From positions 1 to 5,144 of the forward strand of contig JAKOZM010000558.1 of the NCBI GenBank assembly GCA_029779995.1: DNA of 5,144 nt, given 5' to 3'. This document shows positions 1 to 5,144 of the stretch, piece after piece. The position numbers were made by a program, and so were the translations under genes. This DNA is from Actinomycetes bacterium. Lineage in GTDB: Bacteria; Actinomycetota; Actinomycetes; S36-B12; UBA10799. How positions within the stretch are numbered: the first letter of the stretch is position 1; each line of letters begins with the position of its first letter. The notes under the pieces are model-generated. The model worked only from the letters and a program-made list of their open reading frames with translations. It did no database searches and had not been told where the DNA came from.

Positions 1-60
1 CTGGAGAGCTCTGCGGTGACGAGCAGACGCCCGATAAACGACACGCTCGGGACTTATACA

Positions 61-97
61 TGAACAAGCGGTGAACAAGTCCCCTCCAGTTTACCTT
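61..97. promoter_or_regulatory. Candidate PHO box (PhoP/RegX3-type operator) and -10 of the phosphate transporter gene
   Basis: TGAACAAG occurs at 61-68 and again at 72-79, an exact 8-nt direct repeat with an 11-nt period. On the minus strand it reads GTTCACCGCTTGTTCA, which resembles the actinobacterial PHO box: direct repeats of 11 nt with a GTTCA(CC) core, bound by PhoP in Streptomyces and by RegX3-like regulators elsewhere. Nine bases after the 22-nt box lies TACCTT (92-97), which fits the loose actinobacterial -10 TAnnnT. This spacing matches PhoB-type promoters, where the box replaces the -35. The next gene is a phosphate transporter, which makes phosphate control plausible. Caveats: the GTTCA core points away from the gene, and no transcription start is known. 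Confidence 0.5.
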
Positions 98-100
98 TCC

Positions 101-122
101 TTGACCTGAGGTTGACCATAAA
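101..122 (+). promoter_or_regulatory. Second 11-nt-period direct repeat (TTGACC x2) in the pit leader
   Basis: TTGACC occurs at 101-106 and 112-117, again exactly 11 nt apart. The units are TTGACCTGAGG and TTGACCATAAA. Either copy also looks like a -35 hexamer, but I find no convincing -10 at 16-18 nt spacing. A second tandem-bound regulator half-site pair, or a degenerate PHO box, is the alternative. The phase with the 61-79 repeat is 40 nt. The spacing is certain; the function is inferred. Confidence 0.3.
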
Positions 123-141
123 GATGGCAACCATTTTGTGT

Positions 142-147
142 GGAGGG
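142..147 (+). promoter_or_regulatory. Ribosome binding site that fixes the pit start
   Basis: GGAGGG lies 10 nt upstream of GTG 158-160. The longer reading from GTG 140 would place this Shine-Dalgarno inside the coding sequence and leave that start without one. Position 158 is therefore preferred. Confidence 0.7.
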
Positions 148-157
148 ACAACAAGGC

Positions 158-1342
158 GTGGACTGGACTCTGATTACGATCATTCTGCTGGTAGGGGCAG
201 CTCTGATCTTCGACTTCACCAACGGTTTTCATGACGCGGCCAACTCCGTTGGCACCGTCGTGGCGACCCGGGCCCTACCGGCGAAGTGGGCTCCCGCCTT
301 CTCGGCGTTCTTCAACTTCCTGGCGCTCTTCGTGGTTGGCACGGCCGTTGCCAGCACCGTTGGAAAGACAGTGAAGTCGGAGTTCGCCAGTGAAGGGGTG
401 ATCTTCGCGGCCTTGTTTGCCGCCATCGCCTGGAACTACATCACGTGGTTCATCGGCATGCCCTCATCCTCGAGCCACGCCATCATCGGTGGTCTGGTCG
501 GAGCGGGCCTGGCCGCTGGCGGGCTCGGGGCGATCTCGTGGGGCAGCGTGCAGAAAGCCGCTATCGGCATCATCGCCAGCCCCCTGGTGGCGTTCACGAT
601 CGCCTTTGTCTTGATGTACATCATCTTCGTGATCCAGAAGATCTTCAAAATGCACGACGACCACGTCGCTTTCAAGGGCGTGCAGTTGGTGTCCGCCGCG
701 GCGCTGTCCTTCGGACATGGCGCCAATGACGCCCAGAAGACGATGGGTGTCATCGGTGCGCTGCTGCTCGGTGCCGGATACATCCAGATGGGTGAAGACG
801 GCAAGACGATGATGCTTCCGATGTGGGTCGAACTTGCCGCATACTCGGCGATCGCCCTCGGTACCCTCTGGGGCGGCTGGAAGATCATCGAGACGATGGG
901 GCTTCGGATCACGACCTTGCACGCCAACTCGGGTGCGGCCGCCAACATCGGCGCCTCGACGGCGATCTTCGGGGCCACAGCGATGGGCGCCCCGATCTCC
1001 ACCACGCAGGCCGCGGCGTCCTCGGTCGTGGGTGGCGGGGTAGCGTCCGGCAAGGGCGCGAACTGGAAGGTCGTCGGTGAGATGGTGCTGGCCTGGGTGG
1101 CCACCATCCCGTTCGCCGCGACTATCGCATTCGCCATGTACTGGCTGACGCAACTCCCCGGTGCGGTCGCATGGCTGGCTGTCGGCGTCGTCACGATCTC
1201 GTTCAGCGTCTGGGTCGTCTGGGCGATGCGCAACACCGTGCATGCTGAGGACATCATCGCCGAGATTCCCACGGAGGAAGAGCTCGCCGAGTTCGATCAG
1301 GACCCGGCGCCGCACCTCAAGGGCACTCCGCCGGTGCACTAA
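158..1342 (+). CDS. pit: PiT-family inorganic phosphate transporter
   Basis: This is a polytopic inner-membrane carrier predicted to import inorganic phosphate, as a metal-phosphate complex with cation symport in the PiT family. The start at GTG 158 gives 394 residues; GTG 140 would add six. The family's inverted two-half architecture is clear. The N-terminal half has DFTNGFHDAAN (about residues 19-29) and PSSSSHA (102-108). The C-terminal half has GHGANDAQKTMG (186-197), which is the PiT signature, and PISTTQAAASS (279-289). A basic and acidic loop (KMHDDH) near residue 165 separates the halves, and the last 30 or so residues form an acidic hydrophilic tail. Conserved motifs are intact and no frameshift is seen. 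It appears monocistronic, with a candidate PHO box upstream and a strong terminator directly downstream. A DUF47/PhoU-like partner, often next to pit genes, is absent from the 157 nt upstream visible here. Substrate specificity for phosphate rather than sulfate is inferred from the GANDAQK motif. Confidence 0.95.
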   Translation: MDWTLITIILLVGAALIFDFTNGFHDAANSVGTVVATRALPAKWAPAFSAFFNFLALFVVGTAVASTVGKTVKSEFASEGVIFAALFAAIAWNYITWFIGMPSSSSHAIIGGLVGAGLAAGGLGAISWGSVQKAAIGIIASPLVAFTIAFVLMYIIFVIQKIFKMHDDHVAFKGVQLVSAAALSFGHGANDAQKTMGVIGALLLGAGYIQMGEDGKTMMLPMWVELAAYSAIALGTLWGGWKIIETMGLRITTLHANSGAAANIGASTAIFGATAMGAPISTTQAAASSVVGGGVASGKGANWKVVGEMVLAWVATIPFAATIAFAMYWLTQLPGAVAWLAVGVVTISFSVWVVWAMRNTVHAEDIIAEIPTEEELAEFDQDPAPHLKGTPPVH

Positions 1343-1356
1343 CCGCAGCACGTGCG

Positions 1357-1401
1357 AAAGCGGCACTGTCGCCCAGGAGGGCGGTGGTGCCGCTTTTGTT
1401 T
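1357..1401 (+). terminator. Rho-independent terminator after pit, possibly bidirectional
   Basis: AAAGCGGCAC (1357-1366) pairs perfectly with GTGCCGCTTT (1387-1396). An inner CGCCC/GGGCG stem (1370-1374 with 1379-1383) closes on an AGGA loop, and TGT/GTG form the internal mismatches. The 3' arm runs into TTTTGTTT (1394-1401). The stem begins 15 nt after the pit stop codon. On the minus strand the same hairpin ends in only TTT, so it may weakly stop readthrough from the convergent SulP gene. Confidence 0.88.
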
Positions 1402-1560
1402 GGGGTTGGGCTCGAACGGCGCTTCGGATGGAAGTCGGGCGGCTACTGGGGGTGCTGCGGTTGCCAGATGGTGGCTGGCGTGTGGGCGCTGCCCCTTCCC
1501 GGTTTCGGCGCGTTGGCGGCGTCAGCATTCGGTCGATAGGAGGGGCCGCGGCCGCCCCTG
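1402..1560. other. Non-coding spacer with a GC-rich inverted repeat
   Basis: No gene is supported here on either strand. The open frames crossing it lack any recognisable domain and match no start with a good ribosome binding site. The one structural item is AGGGGC (1541-1546) with GCCCCT (1554-1559), a 6-bp stem around a 7-nt loop containing CGCGGCC. It has no T-run on either side, so it is not a convincing intrinsic terminator. It lies immediately before the first 60-nt direct repeat. Confidence 0.5.
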
Positions 1561-1620
1561 GCAGCAAGTGGGCAGTTGTTGTCGCGACACGCCGTGGCAA
1601 ATCGCACCAACCGCCCATCC
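1561..1620. repeat. Intergenic direct repeat, copy 1 (87-nt period)
   Basis: This is the first of two about 60-nt units that match at 50 of 60 positions by hand alignment at an offset of exactly 87. The identical core is 23 nt (1584-1606), beginning GCGACACGCC and ending ATCGCA. Both ends are conserved too: GCAGCAA at the left and GCCCATCC at the right. Inside the core, CACGCCGTG is an odd palindrome flanked by GCGA and TCGC, so each unit can fold as a nested hairpin. Mismatches do not favour third codon positions when read on the minus strand, which argues against a coding repeat. Confidence 0.8.
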
Positions 1621-1647
1621 CGCGGATCCACCCGGCGCCAGCCCTCC

Positions 1648-1707
1648 GCAGCAATTCGGCACTCGTTGCTGCGACACGCCGTGGCAAATCGCAACGTCTG
1701 CCCATCC
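1648..1707. repeat. Intergenic direct repeat, copy 2, abutting the SulP stop codon
   Basis: This is the second unit of the pair. The 23-nt core (1671-1693) is identical to copy 1. Here the arms are stronger: GTTGC (1665-1669) pairs with GCAAC (1691-1695), or alternatively TGCGA (1670-1674) with TCGCA (1689-1693), around the CACGCCGTG palindrome. The unit ends 2 nt from the TAA of the convergent SulP gene (1712-1710). It would therefore be the first structure in the 3' untranslated region of that mRNA. Confidence 0.8.
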
Positions 1708-1709
1708 GG

Positions 1710-3518
1710 TTAATGCTGCCACCACTTCCGCGGACGCACGTCCGGGTCGATGTAGCCGGCCGGCTCCTCCCCGTCATCGTCGGCTGCGATCCGATCGTCG
1801 TCGCCATTGTCTTCCTCGTCGACCTGGGCATGGGACTTGCCCTCGATGCCGAACTCCTTGCGCGCCGCACGTGACCCCGCGGAGATGCTGTGCCACATCC
1901 GGCCCTCACCCAGCTGATCGAGGAAGCCGGATCGCTTGAGCACCAGCCGAGCCTGGTAGAACACGCGAACCAGGTACAGAGCGACGCCCTGCTGCTCCAG
2001 CCTGGTGAGGATCAGCTCCAACGCGTCCACGCTGGTCGTGTCGAGCTGGCTGGTGGCCTCCATGTCGAGCAGAACCGCCCGCAGGTCCGGTGTGGCGGCC
2101 GCCTCGGCCAACACCCCATCAGCGATCTGGGTGGCATTGGCCCAGAACAGCGGCGCATCCAGGCGGATCACCAGCAGGCCGTCGTAGGTCTTGCGCTCGG
2201 GGTGGCCACGGATGCTGCCCCACGCAGCCTTCTCGTCGGGCACCTTGCCCATGATCTCCATGTCGATGCGGCTCGACCGGTAGACCAGGCCGAGCACCGC
2301 CAGCCCGACGGCTGCCAGCAGGCCGTACAGGGGCCCGAACAAGAGCACGCCCACCAAGGCCGCCAGCGACGACGTGAAGTCGTTACGGCGCACCAGCCGA
2401 TAGTGCTTGAGCGCTGAAACGTCCATCAGACCCCAGACGGCCTGGATGACGATCGCGGACAACACGGCCCTCGGCAGCGGCGAGAGCGCTCCCGCAAGCG
2501 CGATCAGGGCCAGAATGACGATGGCCGCCGCGGCGAGGCCGGTGACCTGGGTCTTGGACCCTGCGCGCTCGGCTGCGGCCGTTTTGGACAGCGAACCGGC
2601 CACCCCCATCCCACCGAAGATGCCCGAGCCCATGTTGGCGGCGCCGGTGGCGATGAGTTCCTGATCGGTGTCGACGGTGTAACCCCCGCGCGCCGCGAGC
2701 AGCCGGGCCGCCGAGACCCCCTCGGCCAGGCCGACCATCGCCAAAGCGAGGCCTCCGGTGATGATGCCTGCCATGTCCCCGACGCCCACTCCTGGCAGCC
2801 CGATCGCGGGCAGCCCAGTGGGGACCGTGCCGACGGTCACGACACCCCGACCGGCCAGATCGAAAGTACTCGAGGCGACGATCGCCACGATGAGGACCAG
2901 CAGCCCCCACGGGATCCGGGGGGCGAAGCGGGCGCCCAGGAACAGGATCGTGAGCGCGCCGATCCCGATCGCGGCCGTCAGCGGCTTGATGTCGCCGATC
3001 TGGGTGAGGATCTGCCACACGCGGGTGAAGACGTCACCGCTCACTGGGGGCATGCCCAGGAGGCTGGGAATCTCGCCCAGGATGATCAGCAGCACCAGGC
3101 CGAAGACGAAGCCGGTGACGATCGGCCGGGACATGAATTCCGCTGCCCAGCCCAGCTTGAACAGGCCGCCGATGATCAGCACCAGCCCGGCCGACAGGGC
3201 GAGCGCGGAGGTGAACGCGACGGCTTTTGCCGGATCGCCCTTGGCCAGATCGGCGATCAGGGACCCGGACAGGACCGAGACCGTGGACACCGGCCCCACA
3301 ACCAACCGCGGCGAGGACCCGAAGATCGCATAACCAAGCAGGGCCAGCGGGATGGAGTAGAGACCGACGAGCACCGGGACCCCGGCGATGCCCGCGTAAC
3401 CGAGTGCCTGCGGCATGGCCAGTGCTGCCACAACGACACCCGCCAGGATGTCCGCCCCCAGGTAACGCAGCGGGTATGTCCTGATCCACGACACGATCGG
3501 CACCCGCACAAACGCCAA
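1710..3518 (-). CDS. SulP-family inorganic anion transporter with STAS domain
   Basis: This is a membrane carrier of the SulP (SLC26-like) family, which moves sulfate, bicarbonate or other anions; the substrate cannot be read from sequence. It is 602 residues from TTG 3518, within the usual 500-650. The signature MPQALGYAGIAGVP (35-48) and GSSPRLVVGPVS (67-78) mark the core. GGMGVAGSLSKTAAAERAG (302-320) and KTQVTG (322-327) match the conserved TM8-TM9 region. The STAS domain spans about 440-555, with LFWANATQ (457-464) and DMEATSQLDTTSVDAL (485-500); the latter is the anti-sigma-antagonist-like loop. Residues 565-590 are strongly acidic. An in-frame TGA lies directly before TTG 3518. GTG codons at 3509, 3503 and 3494 are alternatives, and none has a clear Shine-Dalgarno. 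The gene is convergent with pit and divergent from the DUF11 gene, so it is probably transcribed alone. The reading frame is intact. Confidence 0.93.
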   Translation of the reverse strand: MAFVRVPIVSWIRTYPLRYLGADILAGVVVAALAMPQALGYAGIAGVPVLVGLYSIPLALLGYAIFGSSPRLVVGPVSTVSVLSGSLIADLAKGDPAKAVAFTSALALSAGLVLIIGGLFKLGWAAEFMSRPIVTGFVFGLVLLIILGEIPSLLGMPPVSGDVFTRVWQILTQIGDIKPLTAAIGIGALTILFLGARFAPRIPWGLLVLIVAIVASSTFDLAGRGVVTVGTVPTGLPAIGLPGVGVGDMAGIITGGLALAMVGLAEGVSAARLLAARGGYTVDTDQELIATGAANMGSGIFGGMGVAGSLSKTAAAERAGSKTQVTGLAAAAIVILALIALAGALSPLPRAVLSAIVIQAVWGLMDVSALKHYRLVRRNDFTSSLAALVGVLLFGPLYGLLAAVGLAVLGLVYRSSRIDMEIMGKVPDEKAAWGSIRGHPERKTYDGLLVIRLDAPLFWANATQIADGVLAEAAATPDLRAVLLDMEATSQLDTTSVDALELILTRLEQQGVALYLVRVFYQARLVLKRSGFLDQLGEGRMWHSISAGSRAARKEFGIEGKSHAQVDEEDNGDDDRIAADDDGEEPAGYIDPDVRPRKWWQH

Positions 3519-3541
3519 TCATGCTGCATTCAGCCCCGGTT

Positions 3542-3650
3542 TACCCAGCGGCCACCAGGATTGGCACCTTTCGGGTGGGTATGGGCGAAAGATACCTGGG
3601 TAGCGCTGCTCGCCCTGACCAACGGCGATACCCAGGGCCAATCGCCCTGA
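3542..3650. promoter_or_regulatory. Repeat-rich divergent spacer between SulP and DUF11 genes
   Basis: TACCCAG occurs at 3542-3548 and 3629-3635, and its complement CTGGGTA at 3596-3602. CCTGGGTA (3595-3602) and TACCCAGG (3629-3636) form a perfect 8-bp inverted repeat. Also present are CTTTCG/CGAAAG (3568-3573 with 3586-3591), GGCGAT/ATCGCC (3624-3629 with 3641-3646), and a direct repeat CGCCCTGA (3611-3618 and 3643-3650). The position between divergent genes suggests operators or RNA hairpins in a leader. No regulator can be named. Confidence 0.4.
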
Positions 3651-3678
3651 AGACCTGCGTCCGGACCCCCGTCACCGA

Positions 3679-3684
3679 TAGATT
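3679..3684 (+). promoter_or_regulatory. Possible -10 element for the DUF11 gene
   Basis: TAGATT fits the actinobacterial -10 TAnnnT and would give a leader of about 30 nt before ATG 3722. No good -35 is seen 16-18 nt upstream. A G5 run (3708-3712) nine bases before the ATG is the only ribosome-binding-site candidate. Confidence 0.22.
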
Positions 3685-3721
3685 CGCCACACGAAACCGA
3701 TCTTCCTGGGGGTCTCTGGAC

Positions 3722-4958
3722 ATGCGCTGGATCACGTCAATTCTCACGGGGGCGCTACTGGTCGGTGGCCTCGGTGCCGCCACCCCGGCCCCCGCTGTCG
3801 GATCCGCTCCCGGCCTCGATCACGTTGGACAAGCAGGCGCCGGGCGCGGTTCTGCTCGGCGAGGCGATCCCGTACACACTGATAGCCACCAACCCCGCCG
3901 GCAACGCGCCGCTGTACAACGTCAGCTTCTCCGATGTCCTTCCGGCAGGCTTCGAGTACGTGCCCAACTCCACCACGCCGGGGCTGGCGGGCAATCCCCG
4001 CATCGACAAGGACACTGGCACCTTGGTCTGGAGCAACGTCACCGACCTGCAACCCGCCTCCACGTTCACTCTCGAGTTCAAGGCCCGGCCGAAGCCGCTG
4101 CCCACGATCCTCGACCCGGTGGACACCAACAACGCCTGGGTCGCCGGCCAGCTGGACGAGCGAAGGATCCCCAAATTCGCGCCCGACGGGGTGCCGATCC
4201 CGGCCGCTGGATTGACGTCCGACGATGACGGCGCTACCACCAAGCGCGACCCCTTCGTCATCGAGAAGAAGGACAACAACAGCCCTGAGGGCGAACTGCT
4301 GCGCGGCGTCCACAAGAACCGCACCGTGTACACCCTCACGATCCGCAACAACAAGGTGCTGCAGACCCGCGACATCACGGTCGTGGACTACATCCCAGCG
4401 GGCATGGAGTTCCTCGGCTGTGGGACGGACGACAACTCCCGGGCTGGCTACGTCGAGTACACCGGCGCTCCGCGACTGGGGGACCCGGACATCAATCCGC
4501 CCGACTGCGACCTGCCATCGGCAGTGGAGACCGTCGAGGATCCCTCGGGCTACCCCTCAGGGGTGTACACCAAAGTCACCTGGAATTCAGTACCCGATCT
4601 GGACCCCAGCCAGGACTACGAGATCACCTACGTGGCGGGGATTCCAATGTCGCCGAACACGATGACGTGGGACGGACCCGGCGAACCGGCGCCGGGCACT
4701 CTGGAGCAGGGCTCCAACCTCGACAACAACAACGGCGATCCCACCACCCGCGAAGGCACCACCGAGACGTCGTTGGTGAACTTCGTTGAGGCCACAGGGA
4801 CCTTCACCGAGGGCACCGATCCGCCTCGGGACGTGACTCGGACCGTCGCCGGCAAGCACACCGTGACCATCGAGGACCTGCGCATGCGCAAGAGCGCTGA
4901 CAAGGCCACGTTCGTCCCGGGCGGCATCGTGAACTTCACCTTCCTAGGGCGTGTCTGA
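3722..4958 (+). pseudogene. Secreted DUF11 repeat surface protein, frameshifted in the signal peptide and truncated by an IS
   Basis: A signal peptide starts at ATG 3722: MRWITSILTGALLVGGLGAA followed by TPAP. The body is in the next frame, from about 3794 on (SDPLPASITLDKQAPG). Removing one C from the C5 run at 3789-3793 joins the two into a 411-codon frame; the nearby C4 run (3783-3786) is the other candidate site. The body carries DUF11-type beta-sandwich repeats. The first is near 3819-3990 (LDKQAP, IPYTLIATNPAG, YNVSFSDVLPAGFEYVPNS). The second is near 4254-4430 (FVIEKKD, YTLTIRNN, ITVVDYIPAGMEFLGCG). A third starts at 4881 (RMRKSADKATFVPGG) but ends at FTF. The last residues (GRV, then TGA) come from the insertion sequence. 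Such proteins are exported and often wall-linked or adhesive, but no anchor is visible because the 3' end is missing. Without frame repair, GTG 3765 would give a 397-residue product lacking a signal peptide. A sequencing error could explain the frameshift. Confidence 0.75.
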
Positions 4959-5144
4959 CAATCTCTGTGCGGTTGGTGGGGCAGTCTGGTTTCGTGTCTG
5001 AGCGTGATGTGTTGACCGATGAGATGTGGGCTGTGTTGGAGCCGATGTTCCCGGGTCGTTCGCTGCGTGCGGGCAGGCCGTGGACTGATCATCGACTGGT
5101 GCTGGAGGCGGTCATCTGGCGGTTCCGGACGGGATCTCCGTGGC
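4948..5144 (+). mobile_element. Left end of an IS5-family-like insertion sequence, cut by the window edge
   Basis: The coding sequence of the DUF11 gene stops making sense at CTAG (4944-4947) and is followed by GGCGTGTCTGACAA, which resembles the terminal inverted repeat of actinobacterial IS5-group elements. A transposase reading frame starts 46 nt further in. IS5-family elements often duplicate a YTAR or TA target, and CTAG fits. The exact boundary could be 1-3 nt earlier, because the right end and the second target copy lie outside the window. Confidence 0.75.
4994..5144 (+). CDS. IS5-family transposase, N-terminal 50 codons (partial)
   Basis: Reading from GTG 4994 gives VSERDVLTDEMWAVLEPMFP, then a GRPWTDHRLVLEAVIW segment and RFRTGSPW at the window edge. 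This is the N-terminal helix-turn-helix-like domain (DUF4096 type) typical of IS5-family DDE transposases. The pattern LTDEMWAVLEP, GRP-D-R-V-EAI-WR-RTGSPWRDLP is well known. The frame is still open at 5144, so the catalytic DDE domain is not visible. Many codons end in T or G (GTG, TTG, GAT, CGT), unlike the C-ending style of the neighbouring genes, which fits a mobile origin. Other in-frame starts upstream (GTG and TTG around 4967-4978) would add a few residues. GTG 4994 is chosen because the family usually begins MSERDVLTD. Confidence 0.85.
   Translation, partial: MSERDVLTDEMWAVLEPMFPGRSLRAGRPWTDHRLVLEAVIWRFRTGSPW

Noticed and set aside
124..236. Short frame from ATG 124 in the pit leader, a possible leader peptide
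   Set aside because: It overlaps pit in another frame, has no ribosome binding site before ATG 124, and has no recognisable composition.
1443..1694. Minus-strand frame with a repeated RFATACR-N-C peptide motif, a possible small Cys-rich protein
   Set aside because: The peptide repeat arises from the DNA direct repeats because 87 is divisible by 3. Mismatches fall at all codon positions, and there is no ribosome binding site before the TTG start.
1561..1707. CRISPR array
   Set aside because: There are only two units, of about 60 nt with a 27-nt gap, with mismatches throughout except the core and no cas genes. It does not fit repeat-spacer architecture.
464..1909. Long open frame of 481 codons on the minus strand across pit and the intergenic region
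   Set aside because: It is rich in R, G, P and H with no domain, runs antisense to the clear PiT gene, and crosses the intrinsic terminator and repeats. It is typical of spurious open frames in high-GC DNA.
1352..1939. Plus-strand frames (195 and 237 codons) running from the pit 3' end into the SulP tail
   Set aside because: Their composition is Arg/Pro-rich and domain-free, and they overlap the pit terminator and the antisense of SulP coding sequence.
2383..3018. Minus-strand frame of 211 codons within the SulP gene
   Set aside because: It is an out-of-frame shadow of SulP, dominated by R, G, H and P, without motifs.
3521..3721. N-terminal extension of the DUF11 gene from the open frame upstream of ATG 3722
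   Set aside because: ATG 3722 starts a textbook signal peptide. The upstream residues show no domain, and they would cover the palindrome-rich spacer.

Overview
This 5.1 kb, high-GC window is most likely from an actinobacterium. The pointers are GTG/TTG starts, G/C-ending codons in the two transporter genes, an 11-nt-spaced GTTCA repeat like the PHO boxes of Streptomyces and relatives, and a secreted DUF11 repeat protein of a style I associate with high-GC Gram-positives. I cannot name a genus.

Layout from left to right. Positions 1-157 are a regulatory leader with two separate pairs of 11-nt-spaced direct repeats and a good Shine-Dalgarno. A complete PiT-family inorganic phosphate transporter gene follows (158-1342, +) and ends in a strong intrinsic terminator. 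Positions 1343-1709 are non-coding: the terminator, a GC-rich inverted repeat, and a pair of about 60-nt direct repeats with an 87-nt period. The second copy stops 2 nt short of the stop codon of the convergent gene. That gene encodes a complete SulP-family anion transporter with a STAS domain and an acidic tail (3518-1710, -). A 200-bp divergent spacer, unusually rich in short direct and inverted repeats, separates it from the remains of a secreted DUF11 repeat protein gene (3722-4958, +). This gene looks broken twice. Its signal peptide and body lie in different frames, with a C5 run as the likely site, and its 3' end is cut by an IS5-family-like insertion sequence at a CTAG site. The first 50 codons of the transposase run off the right edge.

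Functionally, the window holds two independent membrane transporters (phosphate and an inorganic anion) next to a decayed cell-surface gene. The repeats upstream of pit suggest control by phosphate limitation through a PhoP/RegX3-type regulator. Nothing ties the SulP gene to phosphate beyond proximity. I see no defence system, CRISPR array, tRNA, rRNA or clearly novel multi-gene system. The items most worth a second look are the candidate PHO box, the 87-nt-period intergenic repeats, the palindrome-rich divergent spacer, and the frameshifted, IS-interrupted surface protein gene.
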